Below are positions 16,763 to 26,593 of a DNA stretch of 64,000 nucleotides, piece after piece (position 1 is the stretch's first letter; each line of letters opens with the position of its first letter). Location: the NCBI GenBank assembly GCA_046290815.1, contig JBKBUF010000024.1, forward strand, positions 1 to 64,000, in the 5' to 3' direction. A program made the translations under genes and the position numbers. The notes below the pieces were generated by a model, which was not told the origin of the DNA, searched no databases, and worked only from the letters and a program-made list of their open reading frames with translations. This DNA is from JBKBUF01 sp046290815 (GTDB lineage Bacteria > Bacteroidota > Bacteroidia > Cytophagales > Cytophagaceae).

Positions 16763-18016
16763 CTATAAAGAATTCACTAATAAAGTGATTAGCTTGTGAA
16801 CCTCAGCGAATTTGGTTAAGGGAAGCGTTTCCGGCCTGTCAAAAATGTCATGGTAGGCTTTTATGCCGCCCATTGTATAAAAGAAAAATGCCGGAACACC
16901 TTTTTCGGAAAACCAATAATGGTCAGAGTTTGCCGCAGGGCCTCTTTTTTTAATTGCAGGTAATAGTCCATAGCTGTTATTTAATGAATCCAATAATTTA
17001 AATTCCCTATCATGTAAGGTTCCATTCACCACCATCATGCCTTCATCTCCAGTGCCTAACAAATCCAGGTTTATGAGAAGTTTTATTCTTTTAAGTGAAA
17101 ATAAAGGATGTTGGGTATAGTATTTTGAGCCTACCAACCCAGCTTCTTCTCCGCCAAATGCAATAAAGACCATAGTATTAGGGGGAGGGTTAGATACATA
17201 ATGACGCGCAAGTTCAAAAAGCATGCTTACTCCGCTGGCATTGTCATTGGCTCCCGGAAAGTAAGTATCTTTTCCCATTCTGCCTAAGTGATCATAATGG
17301 GCCGTAATAACAACTACAGAATCGGGTTTGGTTTTTCCCTCTATATATCCAATGACATTTTGCGAGGTATATCCTTTTACAAACTGCTGGTCAAGCCGGA
17401 AACTAACAGTTTTAAGATCTTTTGGCACCGAGGAGGCCAAAACATCAAAATACGGATTGCTGTACACATTCTGTGAGTGGCAAGCTGTAAGTTTGTTGTT
17501 TTGTAATTCAATTACACATGCAGCTTCATGCATTTTGTCAAAAACATCTTTATTGTCCTGTGCGAGCTTAGAGTAATCCTTTTCATTGTAAAACACTGCT
17601 ATTTTTTTGAGGGGCATTGCCATAAAGGAATTTCGCTTATTTACATTCCAGATGTATGTGCTGTCTATATAAAGTACTTTAAGTTTGCCTTTGCCTCCTC
17701 CTGAAATGCAGTTGACTATATAATCTTTTCCCGGAGATAATTTTTTGCCATTGATTTTGAGCGATAGTTTTCCGGGGAAGGTATTGATGTTGAATCGAAA
17801 AGTTTGAAACCAGGATGTGTCCAATGGTTGAAGGCCGAATGATTGAAATTTGGTTTTTATATATTCTGCGGCTTTTCTTTCGCCACCGAATTCAGGCCCT
17901 CTGCCATGGAAGCCAGGAGAACTTAAGGTGTCAATGTAACCTCGCACCCGATTCATATCCTGACAATGTGCAGTAAAAGGAATAGTTAATAAAAGAAGCT
18001 TTAATATGATTTTCAT
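16763..18016 (-). CDS. Secreted M28-family zinc aminopeptidase
   Basis: 417 residues with an N-terminal signal peptide (ILKLLLLTIPFTAHC). The zinc-binding set of M28 peptidases is visible in order: His and Asp in VVITAHYDHLG, Asp in PGANDNASGV, the catalytic and binding pair in FGGEEAGLVGSKYY, Asp in INLDLLG, and the last His in AYHDIFDRPE. An inserted region (about 100-230) between the signal and the catalytic core resembles a PA-type domain. It probably removes N-terminal residues from peptides in the periplasm or outside the cell; specificity is unknown. Confidence 0.88.
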   Translation of the reverse strand: MKIILKLLLLTIPFTAHCQDMNRVRGYIDTLSSPGFHGRGPEFGGERKAAEYIKTKFQSFGLQPLDTSWFQTFRFNINTFPGKLSLKINGKKLSPGKDYIVNCISGGGKGKLKVLYIDSTYIWNVNKRNSFMAMPLKKIAVFYNEKDYSKLAQDNKDVFDKMHEAACVIELQNNKLTACHSQNVYSNPYFDVLASSVPKDLKTVSFRLDQQFVKGYTSQNVIGYIEGKTKPDSVVVITAHYDHLGRMGKDTYFPGANDNASGVSMLFELARHYVSNPPPNTMVFIAFGGEEAGLVGSKYYTQHPLFSLKRIKLLINLDLLGTGDEGMMVVNGTLHDREFKLLDSLNNSYGLLPAIKKRGPAANSDHYWFSEKGVPAFFFYTMGGIKAYHDIFDRPETLPLTKFAEVHKLITLLVNSL

Positions 18017-18029
18017 ATAATAGTTCTGT

Positions 18030-18392
18030 TTATTTCATTCGTATCAGGAGTACACCTGCAAGGCAGCCGGCGGTATTAGCTGCAATATCTTCTAATTCAA
18101 AACTTCTATCCGGAATCATGCTTTGGATTAGTTCAATGCTTATTCCGTAGATAAAAGCCAGTAAGAAGGAATAGGTTTTAGGCTTTCGATTTAAAATTAA
18201 AGAACGTGATTCCTTATGAAATGAATTTCCAATCAGCCAGGCAAAAAATAGAAAAATCAAAAAATGGGCTATTTTATCAAGAGGGATAATTTTGGATAGC
18301 CCGAATTTTGGTAAAGTACTTCCAGGTGAAAGAGTCAGGACTAATATCACTAGACTCCATAACCAGGAAAATACTGAAAATTTTTTGGCCAT
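18030..18392 (-). CDS. VanZ-like membrane protein
   Basis: 120 residues, four hydrophobic segments. It has DKIAHFLIFLFFAWL, a middle helix with AFIYGISIELIQSMIPDRSFELEDI, and NTAGCLAGVLL, which match the VanZ-like family. The ATG overlaps the gcvH stop (TAATG), so the two are translationally coupled. In Bacteroidota VanZ-like genes often sit next to gcvH. Function is unknown beyond the link of the family founder to teicoplanin resistance. Confidence 0.8.
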   Translation of the reverse strand: MAKKFSVFSWLWSLVILVLTLSPGSTLPKFGLSKIIPLDKIAHFLIFLFFAWLIGNSFHKESRSLILNRKPKTYSFLLAFIYGISIELIQSMIPDRSFELEDIAANTAGCLAGVLLIRMK

Positions 18393-18772
18393 TAAACGCC
18401 TATAAGTTTTTTATAAGCAGAAGCATCCAACAGTCCGTTGATGTCTTCTTTATTTGCAGGTTTGATTTTAAGAATCCATCCTTTGCCATAAGGGTCTTTG
18501 TTAACCAATTCAGGACTGGAGTCGAGTTCCTTGTTTACCTCAAGTATTTCAGATGTTACAGGCATGAAAAGATCGGATACGGTTTTTACTGCCTCCACTG
18601 TTCCGAAAATTTCTCCGTTATTGATAGTTTCTCCAACAGTATCAATATCAAGATAAACAATATCTCCTAATTCTTTTTGTGCAAAATCAGTGATGCCTAC
18701 AAAAGCTACATCTCCATCAATTCTTACCCATTCGTGTTCCTGGGTGTATTTAAGGTTTTCAGGAAAATTCAT
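18392..18772 (-). CDS. gcvH: Glycine cleavage system H protein
   Basis: 126 residues, the standard size. The lipoyl-carrying Lys63 is in VEAVKTVSDLF. The N-terminus YTQEHEWVRIDGD and the C-terminal GKGWILKIKP segment are typical. It shuttles the aminomethyl group from the P protein to the T and L proteins on its lipoyl arm. gcvP and gcvT are not in this window. It lies 63 nt downstream of sprA and overlaps the VanZ-like gene by one base. Confidence 0.95.
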   Translation of the reverse strand: MNFPENLKYTQEHEWVRIDGDVAFVGITDFAQKELGDIVYLDIDTVGETINNGEIFGTVEAVKTVSDLFMPVTSEILEVNKELDSSPELVNKDPYGKGWILKIKPANKEDINGLLDASAYKKLIGV

Positions 18773-18835
18773 TTTAAAAGTCGTTTTGGTTATTTATCCA
18801 AAAATACAGTTTTTGTTTATAAATAAAAATTGCAA

Positions 18836-21800
18836 TTAGGAAAGGGTGAACCTAAATCTTACACCGAAGGCAGTGGTGGCTCTTCTGAATGATGAAGAGA
18901 TTTTTGGTTGATTGATAGTTCTTTCGAAGTAAAACTGGAGGTTAAGCCTTTGGTTCACTACATAACTGATGTTAGGCATAAGCTGAATACTTAAATTACC
19001 TGCAGTGACAGTGTTGCTTCTGTCAACTTTTCTCTGAACAGTTGTCTGGTCGCTTATGGTAATATCCATTTTAAGATTCAATTCGTTTTTCAATGGAGGA
19101 ATTTCTCTTCCCTGCCACCTGAAAGGTAATTTGAATCCGGATTTAATCACTCCAAAGCTGAAAACAAAATCATTTTTCTTCATCTCCTGAATCTGTGCGT
19201 TAGTCATGCTCAGGTTCAGCATTCGATCCTTTCTGTACTCTGCTCTATAGGTAAATTTGCCTTTGGTTCTTACGTTGATACCTATAAGCGGAGCAAATGT
19301 TTCTCTGATAGAAACTTGCTCAATCACATATACAGGTGTAAGCTGACCATCAACCATGCCGGCAGAAGGATAGTTGGTAGTTGGATCAGAGCCTGGAGTA
19401 ATGACATCGGGACCGTACTTCAGTGAGGAAGTATAGCTGCTGACGGAATAGCGGCTTGTATAGGCATGAGAAATAATAACGCTTTGAAATCTTTTCTTTA
19501 CAACTTCAAGTTTAGTTAAGCCTGAAAAGTCTACCCTCCAGTTTGGTAAAGGTATAGCAGGGAAAGGATTTTTGCTGACTTTGTCTGGATCTCTTTTGGT
19601 ATATGCAGATAAGAAGGCTGGAATCATTACATCCTGTGAATTTAGTCTGCTTGAGTCACCAGGGTTGTCTCTTTGGTATTTCCCTACAATAGTCTCTCTG
19701 TTTTCAAGGAATCTTTCGAAATTTTTCGATGAGTTTTTGTCAAAGCTGTTGGACCTGCTATCGAAGCTGCTTTGAATCGTAATGTATGAAATTTCGTAAC
19801 GTCCGGTTCTATATGGATTTTCACTTACGAACCTGGTGCCGGTACTATCAATCCTGTAAAATTCTTTATAATCCGAACCTTTTGTTCTTTGTGCATCCAA
19901 CTGGATTTTGAAATCTTTTATTGGTTCCAGGTTCGTACGTAATGTTAAGTTTTCGTTCCTGGTTTGGGTAAATGGCGTTGATACTCTCCTTGACGCCTGG
20001 CTGGTTGTCAGATAGTCTTGAGCATTGTGTCTTATGTCAGGATTTTGAGAACCAACAATGAAAGGAAGCATAGTGGAAGGATCTACAAATCCGCCGCTGC
20101 CGTTGTTATCACTTCCGAGCCCAATGAATTGTGCATTTGGCATATAGCCGGGAAGCAAGGTTCCTCTAGTCAGGTTATAAGTGAAGTTTATTGTTTTTAA
20201 ACTCATGATGCCACTCAGTACAGCTTTAAGTGCTTTGTACTCCGGCTTAGGAAGGGTTTGGGTAGTGTCCTTTTTGTTAGCCTGCACAGGAGGTTTTGCC
20301 CCTGGTTTTGTTTGAGGAGCAGGGTTGTTAATTTCTTTAAGGAACTTAACTTTGTTATAAATTTTATCAAGAGAAACTCTCCCATTCAAACCCATAGTTT
20401 GCTCATTCCTGATTGTGTTACCAAGACTGTCTACCTGATCCAATGCACCAGCCATCCAGGTATAGCCTCCTGTATACCTTAGATCTGAACTCAACCAATC
20501 TGTCAATGGAAGTTTGTCAAAGGGCATTTTGTAATTTGCTCCTACCACCTGATTGTAGTTTTTCATACGACCCAGTTTTTTTATGTTGGTCCAAAGTGAG
20601 TCGTTGTATTCTCTTGTTCCCGGCTGAAGGTTGTTCGGTTCATCTATTACAGCATTAGTGGTGGCTGCATAGTCAAATGTTAAGCTTTTAGTCATATTCC
20701 AGTTCATGCCGTATACTCTGTCAAACAGGAATTGCTTCTGATAAATCGGATCCTGGGTAATGTCGAACATAGGGTCTATGTAATGTTCGATTTTTGTAAT
20801 ATTTCTGTTCAGGTCTCCTCTGAATGTAAAAGAAGTAGGTAGAGGATTGATGTTAAAATCCTTAATGAGCTTCAGGTATGGAGACTTCATTCCTTTCATA
20901 TTTTTAAAAGGTTCCAAAGGTTTTAGTTTGCTGGTGTAAGTATAGCCAAGCCCTGCACGATACATTCTGCTGGTAGAGTCTTTCGTGGTGTTGGTTGTTC
21001 TTCTGGCATCACTGTATCCGACGGAAAGGGTAAAGTTTTCAATGTCGTAAAAATGCGTTTTCGCTTCGGGATTAGTCCGCACTTTCTGGATATTTGTAAA
21101 GTTGATACTTCGTCTTGTAGTCTGATCAGTCGACAGTAGCTTATATCTGTTTCGTTCTGATTCATTTTCAAAATTGGCAAGCTTATCTTTTAGTTTTACG
21201 TCAGGGTCCAATGGAGCGTACTGAGGACTTACTGATCTTCTGTCATAGCTTACAAAAAGTGGTAGTTTAATCCCATATCTGGTAGGAAGAAATCTGTCCA
21301 GGGCAATATTTGATTGGGCACCCCATTCAAGCGTGTTATTTCTTTCCCTTTGTGAAATCCGTTGTTCAAGAGATCCGAAGCCTACAGTAGTATATCTAAT
21401 GGAAGTGGAGACAGTGGCAAGATCTGCAAGTTTCATGTTGATTCTGCCGGTCGCAGCATAGCCTGGACTTTGTTCGAAATTGGTTGCTCTTAATTCATTT
21501 ACCCAAACACATGCTGACTTAGGTTGTCTATTGCCATCGTCAGGATTTCTTAATCCTAATAATATAGCTTGAACGGAGGTAAGGTCCGGTCTACCTCTTA
21601 CAGTTATTTTTCTTCCTGCCCTTTCAGATTCATATAGAAGGGTAGAGTTGAATCCAGCCCTATCCCTTTCAAGTTTTACATCTACTAAATCCTGTAGTAC
21701 GAGGTTAAGTTCGTTCTCTGCTCGCCAGACTTCATAAGGATCTCTGGAATTCAGGTTCTGAGTAAAGTAAAGTGGAATGGCCACTTCATAATAGTTGGCA

Positions 21801-24800
21801 TTGAAGTCTGTTCCCAATCTAAGAAATAGATCCATTTCTCTGTCTTTGGTGTTGGCATCCTGAGTTTCTGCGTGGACAAACATGCGGAGATTTTTATAGT
21901 TAATCATGTTCAGATTAACAAGCTTGTAAGTTGCTCTGGCATTTTTGTCTTTCAGGTCATCTATGCAAAGTCTTAAAGATTGTTCATTAAGTCTTCTGAA
22001 ATTTTGTGCAGTAGCATCCTGGTCTCTTATCATTCCGGGTGGTAATACATACGGAGATGTCTGTCCGGTTGACTGTCCGTTTTCTTCTGCGTTTACTGTA
22101 GAAATGTTCAAAGTAGAATTATCCGGTTCCGGTATAGCTCCTGAGCTTGGAAGGTCAAGGTCATTGTCGAGATATGGTCTCCACTGGCTTGCCACCAATT
22201 GAAATTTAGCAAACTTAAGAATTACAGGTTCAGGGAATCCTGTAACATACATCCTCATAAACTTGATGGATTTAAAACCATTGATGTTGCCTACAATGGA
22301 ATCAGGCATTCTGATAGGTATACGGAACTGATACCATACTGCACCGCTGCTGGTATTTACGCTGCTGACTATGTGGTTTTTCCCTACCACAAAGTCCTGC
22401 TTGTTTACACTTACCTTGTATTCGTAATATTCTTCAACATCGTTTATTGTGTTATCACCATTCAGGTCTTCATTGTCTGGTGTAGTGTAGTTGGATGGAG
22501 TTATTCCATTTTCAATATTGGCAATGGGTGAGTTGTTTTCTGTGCCATTATAATGTTTATATCTCTGGACAAGTGAAAGTCCGTCGTTTTGCTTCCCAAT
22601 ATAATAATTGAAATTGTCACCAGATGGGTCGTTTATGATAGAATCTTTTGCTCCCTGGCTAGCTGCGGTCATTTTAGGTATTATATTGTCAAGGAAGGTT
22701 TTGTAGAATTCTCTTTCTTCTGAGTTATTAAGCCCATCCAGTCCTACGTCCTGAACCGATCTGGTTCCCGGGTCGGTGTCAAATGCATTGGTAATAAACT
22801 GTCCTGTTGGTACCCTGCCCCAATCAGTCTCTTTAAATTTGGTTGCATCATTTTTATTTACCGGCAAACCGTTTTCAAAGAAATGTTCTTTGTCTTTCAT
22901 TACATCTTCGGAGATGCTTCCAAGGTTAAGGTAAAGTCGTCCACCTTCAGTAACATTTTTATTGGGCCCGTCCTTAAGTAAAGGAAGAGCTCCGTCTTCG
23001 CCCGGCATAAACGGATCCATCATCCAGAATTCAATGTATTGGATGTTAGAGTTGTCAAAGTCAATATCGTTTCTGATATCTCTGGTGATGGCCGCCCAGT
23101 TCCTTCTGGGATTTTGAAGAGTACCGAAAGGAGTGATATTGGTGTTAAAATTGTAAGGCCCTCTTTCTGCAGGAAAGTAGGCAAGATCGAAAACCTGAAG
23201 GTTAAGATTCACCTGAAACTGGTCTTGTCCGGGGAAAAGATCCTGCGGTGAATAGGCTCTGGTAAAATAATTTTTTCTTTCTGCCGGAGAGATAATACTG
23301 GATCCAACACCTTGTCCATTATAAATTGACTGGTCTATGGTATACCAGGCTAGCTTGGCTCTGTGAGCAGTATAATCTGTTCCGGTACTGTTGCTCTCAG
23401 GGAATCTTTTGGGTGTTGCTCCTAACCGCCATTTGGTTGCTTGTCCGGTCAGGTCAATTGAAGTTCTGGATCCTTCAAAATCATCTATGTAAGAGGTACC
23501 GCCGTCTTTGCTGATGGCATTTGAATGTCCCGGGAAGAAACCAGCCACCTCTCCTGCAGCGTTAACAGACGATACAGCCTTTGTCTGAATTCCCGGAAGA
23601 AGATCGACCGCTTTGGTCAGCATCCTTGAATCAGTTTTGTAATTAAAGTCAAGTCCGAGGATGGTGTTACGGCTGGGTTCATCTCCAATGCTTACACGCG
23701 TAATGTTTGGAGTTTCATTTTGATGGAGCACCGTACCTCCGATGATGAAATTTTTATTGGCAACAAAATCAAACCTGGTACCCATGAAAGCTTTTCTCCG
23801 GAAATTAAAAATGTCCTGCTTTTCAAAGCGGACTTTTACTTCTTTATTAGATGCTAATACACCCTCGTTGATGATTTTAAGTCGACCAAGGTTGTAGTCA
23901 ATTGTATAATCGATTCCTTCGATAAGGGGTGTACTACCGGCGGTTACAATAACAGAACCGGGAGCGATATTAATTCCAGGTAGTATTATTTCATTTGTGG
24001 CAGCAGACTGATATCGTCCTTTAAAGAAATATTTATTTTTGCTTGCAATTAGCTTTGCGTCGAATTTGGTTGAATCGTAAAGCTCACTAAAGACATATTT
24101 GTTTTCAAGGAATAATTCCCCATCAAATGTTTTTGCAAGATGGCTTCCAAAAGGTTCAAGAACCGGAAAAATTACCCGTCCATACTTGCTGTCTATAGTT
24201 ACATCTTCAATATAGTCGAAGTTGCCATCAGGTTGGGGGTCGTTGTTCATGTTCAAGCGATCCAGGCCGACCAGGCTCATGATCATTTTTCTGTTGGCAC
24301 GGCTTCCTTCCTGGAATATAGGCAGGTCAAGGCCCGTAGAGTCGTTTCTGTAAATTACCTTAAATAGGAAGTTGCTTCTGCTTATCTGATTTGCTCCTAA
24401 TTGATAAATGTTTTTCATCATAAGCCTCCAGGTTGGCTGGCGGGTTTTAATCGATGAAGGCTTCAGCATTTTAACAATAATAACAGAGTCACCAGTAGGT
24501 ACTTTTCCCTGAAAGTCTTCGGTTAATTCACCGACCTTATATGTTTTTCCTTCATATGAATATTCGTAGGCTACTGCTAGTGCTTCATCTTCCTTTATCT
24601 GTGTATTAAGTGTAATGTATCCCAGGTCCGGGTGAAATTTAAATTCTTTGTCACGCTCCAGCTTTCTTGCACTTTTTATTATTTCAAAATCTGTTCCCTT
24701 TTCAAGATTCATCGATTCTAATTTACCTTCGATGGCAAAGGTAGTTCTGGTATCTTTTATTTGTTCATATAACCTGTTTTGTTCATTGGATGTCGGAAGG

Positions 24801-25987
24801 CTGTCTTTCTTTCCCGGAGATGCAAGTTGTGGCCTGAACGGTCCGCTTTCTCCAAGGTCCATCAATGGAACAATGTTTACCAGGTCTGTAGTTTTGTTAG
24901 TTCTGTTGGTAACATATACATCCACCCTGGTAATCTTTACTCCTGAATTAACGGCGGGAAGTTTGCTGAGAGCCGGTTCGTAATTTTGTACGAAGAATTG
25001 TCCTAGAAGGAAGTGTCTCAAGTATTCATAATCGTCTGCCCTAATTTCAAATTCCCTTGCCTGAGCTCCACCCTGTACTCTGATCTCTTCTGATTTACCT
25101 CTCTGGCTGGAAAAAACCGATGTAACAGAAAGTCTTCCAAACTGAAGTTTGGTCTTAATACCGAAAAGATTCTGTGCGCCGGAGTATAATGTGCTGTTTA
25201 CAGGAAAATTTACCTGCCCGGCTTCAATCTTCTGGATTATGTCTTCTTCATATCCTGTATACTCCAGCTTCAGGTTGTTCTGAAAGTCAAAAGTTGCTTT
25301 GGTATCCCAGTTGGCGGTAAGTTTTAATTTTTCCCCAATCTTCCCCACCACGTTCATTGTTATTTGCTGGTCGAAATCAAAGCCTCCGTTTCTTTGCTGT
25401 CTTACCGGAATGTTCGGATTGTTTACTCTTTGCCATTTTCCTCCGAAGTCAAGTGTTACCAGGCCATTCGGACGTATGTCTACAAAGTTACTTCCGAATG
25501 GGCCTTCCAATCCTTTTATAAATATTTTAGGGATAAGATTATTTCTGCTGCTAACAGGGCTTTCTCCGTCCAGACCCTGCGACTTGGAACGCCAGTAATT
25601 ATTCATCATCTGGCGGTTCTTAATTTTAGAATATTCATCGAAGGTCATAGAAGATGGAGTGCGATAGTCCATGTCTCCGATCTTCTCATAAATATTATAT
25701 TGCTCCATACTTGAGTCAAGCTCCACCTCGGTTTTGATGATGGAAGGATTTTGAAGTATAAGAGGTGATTTAGATTCTTTGTTGGAGAAGGGATCTCCCT
25801 GGCGGTCGGAGGGGGTATAGTTGGGTCGCTTTTTATTTTTTTCTTCTTTACCTGTATCGGATGGCGCTAATTTTTGTTCATGGAATGAATGCCAGTTGCT
25901 ATTGCCAGGTTTTGCCGAAGAAAACCAGGCACACAGGCACACAGAAGCACTAATAAAAATTAAAATATTTGTTTTCCGGCTAAGCAA
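18836..25987 (-). CDS. sprA: SprA/Sov, outer-membrane translocon of the T9SS
   Basis: 2383 residues. SprA forms the giant 36-strand outer-membrane barrel through which T9SS cargo leaves the cell, and it is needed for gliding and surface export in Flavobacterium. The N-terminus has a signal peptide (ILIFISASVCLCAWFSSA). Along the protein are repeated amphipathic beta-strand patterns, the segment LIPKIFIKGLEGPFGSNFVDI near the start, and an aromatic strand at the C-terminus (FGVRFRFTLS). Length and the neighbourhood ruvA-sprA-gcvH fit known Bacteroidota synteny. The gene starts 12 nt after the ruvA stop, so a maeB-ruvA-sprA operon is likely. Confidence 0.94.
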   Translation of the reverse strand: MLSRKTNILIFISASVCLCAWFSSAKPGNSNWHSFHEQKLAPSDTGKEEKNKKRPNYTPSDRQGDPFSNKESKSPLILQNPSIIKTEVELDSSMEQYNIYEKIGDMDYRTPSSMTFDEYSKIKNRQMMNNYWRSKSQGLDGESPVSSRNNLIPKIFIKGLEGPFGSNFVDIRPNGLVTLDFGGKWQRVNNPNIPVRQQRNGGFDFDQQITMNVVGKIGEKLKLTANWDTKATFDFQNNLKLEYTGYEEDIIQKIEAGQVNFPVNSTLYSGAQNLFGIKTKLQFGRLSVTSVFSSQRGKSEEIRVQGGAQAREFEIRADDYEYLRHFLLGQFFVQNYEPALSKLPAVNSGVKITRVDVYVTNRTNKTTDLVNIVPLMDLGESGPFRPQLASPGKKDSLPTSNEQNRLYEQIKDTRTTFAIEGKLESMNLEKGTDFEIIKSARKLERDKEFKFHPDLGYITLNTQIKEDEALAVAYEYSYEGKTYKVGELTEDFQGKVPTGDSVIIVKMLKPSSIKTRQPTWRLMMKNIYQLGANQISRSNFLFKVIYRNDSTGLDLPIFQEGSRANRKMIMSLVGLDRLNMNNDPQPDGNFDYIEDVTIDSKYGRVIFPVLEPFGSHLAKTFDGELFLENKYVFSELYDSTKFDAKLIASKNKYFFKGRYQSAATNEIILPGINIAPGSVIVTAGSTPLIEGIDYTIDYNLGRLKIINEGVLASNKEVKVRFEKQDIFNFRRKAFMGTRFDFVANKNFIIGGTVLHQNETPNITRVSIGDEPSRNTILGLDFNYKTDSRMLTKAVDLLPGIQTKAVSSVNAAGEVAGFFPGHSNAISKDGGTSYIDDFEGSRTSIDLTGQATKWRLGATPKRFPESNSTGTDYTAHRAKLAWYTIDQSIYNGQGVGSSIISPAERKNYFTRAYSPQDLFPGQDQFQVNLNLQVFDLAYFPAERGPYNFNTNITPFGTLQNPRRNWAAITRDIRNDIDFDNSNIQYIEFWMMDPFMPGEDGALPLLKDGPNKNVTEGGRLYLNLGSISEDVMKDKEHFFENGLPVNKNDATKFKETDWGRVPTGQFITNAFDTDPGTRSVQDVGLDGLNNSEEREFYKTFLDNIIPKMTAASQGAKDSIINDPSGDNFNYYIGKQNDGLSLVQRYKHYNGTENNSPIANIENGITPSNYTTPDNEDLNGDNTINDVEEYYEYKVSVNKQDFVVGKNHIVSSVNTSSGAVWYQFRIPIRMPDSIVGNINGFKSIKFMRMYVTGFPEPVILKFAKFQLVASQWRPYLDNDLDLPSSGAIPEPDNSTLNISTVNAEENGQSTGQTSPYVLPPGMIRDQDATAQNFRRLNEQSLRLCIDDLKDKNARATYKLVNLNMINYKNLRMFVHAETQDANTKDREMDLFLRLGTDFNANYYEVAIPLYFTQNLNSRDPYEVWRAENELNLVLQDLVDVKLERDRAGFNSTLLYESERAGRKITVRGRPDLTSVQAILLGLRNPDDGNRQPKSACVWVNELRATNFEQSPGYAATGRINMKLADLATVSTSIRYTTVGFGSLEQRISQRERNNTLEWGAQSNIALDRFLPTRYGIKLPLFVSYDRRSVSPQYAPLDPDVKLKDKLANFENESERNRYKLLSTDQTTRRSINFTNIQKVRTNPEAKTHFYDIENFTLSVGYSDARRTTNTTKDSTSRMYRAGLGYTYTSKLKPLEPFKNMKGMKSPYLKLIKDFNINPLPTSFTFRGDLNRNITKIEHYIDPMFDITQDPIYQKQFLFDRVYGMNWNMTKSLTFDYAATTNAVIDEPNNLQPGTREYNDSLWTNIKKLGRMKNYNQVVGANYKMPFDKLPLTDWLSSDLRYTGGYTWMAGALDQVDSLGNTIRNEQTMGLNGRVSLDKIYNKVKFLKEINNPAPQTKPGAKPPVQANKKDTTQTLPKPEYKALKAVLSGIMSLKTINFTYNLTRGTLLPGYMPNAQFIGLGSDNNGSGGFVDPSTMLPFIVGSQNPDIRHNAQDYLTTSQASRRVSTPFTQTRNENLTLRTNLEPIKDFKIQLDAQRTKGSDYKEFYRIDSTGTRFVSENPYRTGRYEISYITIQSSFDSRSNSFDKNSSKNFERFLENRETIVGKYQRDNPGDSSRLNSQDVMIPAFLSAYTKRDPDKVSKNPFPAIPLPNWRVDFSGLTKLEVVKKRFQSVIISHAYTSRYSVSSYTSSLKYGPDVITPGSDPTTNYPSAGMVDGQLTPVYVIEQVSIRETFAPLIGINVRTKGKFTYRAEYRKDRMLNLSMTNAQIQEMKKNDFVFSFGVIKSGFKLPFRWQGREIPPLKNELNLKMDITISDQTTVQRKVDRSNTVTAGNLSIQLMPNISYVVNQRLNLQFYFERTINQPKISSSFRRATTAFGVRFRFTLS

Positions 25988-25999
25988 GGATGCAAAAAA

Positions 26000-26593
26000 T
26001 TAAGCTGTCTTTAATGCGAGTTTTATCAATTGTTCAAGCGAAACGTTATTTCCCTCCTTTTTTATAATGGTGTCGAGGCTTTTTTCGGCAACATTTCTGG
26101 CAATGCCTAAAGTAAGTAAAGCGGATAACGCTTCCTGTCTTGTGGTATTGTGAGATTGTGGAGAAAGTGAGGATATATCTATCTCTTTATTTTCTTTTCT
26201 TATTTTGTCTTTGAGCTCAAGTATTATCCTTTGAGCTGTTTTTTGTCCTATTCCTTTAATTCCTTGTATTGTTCTAAGGTCTTCTGAAAGTATTGCCTCA
26301 GACAATTCCTTGGCAGATAAGGATGAAAGTATCATCATAGCTGTTCCGGGTCCTACTCCGGATATCGATATCAAATCTGTAAAAACTTTCTTTTCCGACA
26401 GCTGGTAAAAACCATAAAGTGTATGCGCATCTTCCTTTATATGCAGATGAGTATGTAGTCTACACTTTTCCTGATCTTTAATATGGGAAAAAGTTTGCAG
26501 AGAAATTTTGATCTGATACCCTAAACCGTTGGCGTCAATGATAACAAAAGTCGGATCTTTATGTGCAAGCCGACCATCAATGTAAGCGATCAT
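26000..26593 (-). CDS. ruvA: Holliday junction branch migration protein RuvA
   Basis: 197 residues. Domain I (OB fold, about 1-63) begins MIAYIDGRLAHKDPTFVIIDANG. The helix-hairpin-helix domain II has ISGVGPGTAMMILSSL and IKGIGQKTAQRIILELKDK. After an acidic linker, domain III (about 150-197) binds RuvB. RuvA tetramers hold the junction while RuvB pumps DNA. The start codon overlaps the maeB stop by 4 nt. ruvB is not in this window. Confidence 0.95.
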   Translation of the reverse strand: MIAYIDGRLAHKDPTFVIIDANGLGYQIKISLQTFSHIKDQEKCRLHTHLHIKEDAHTLYGFYQLSEKKVFTDLISISGVGPGTAMMILSSLSAKELSEAILSEDLRTIQGIKGIGQKTAQRIILELKDKIRKENKEIDISSLSPQSHNTTRQEALSALLTLGIARNVAEKSLDTIIKKEGNNVSLEQLIKLALKTA

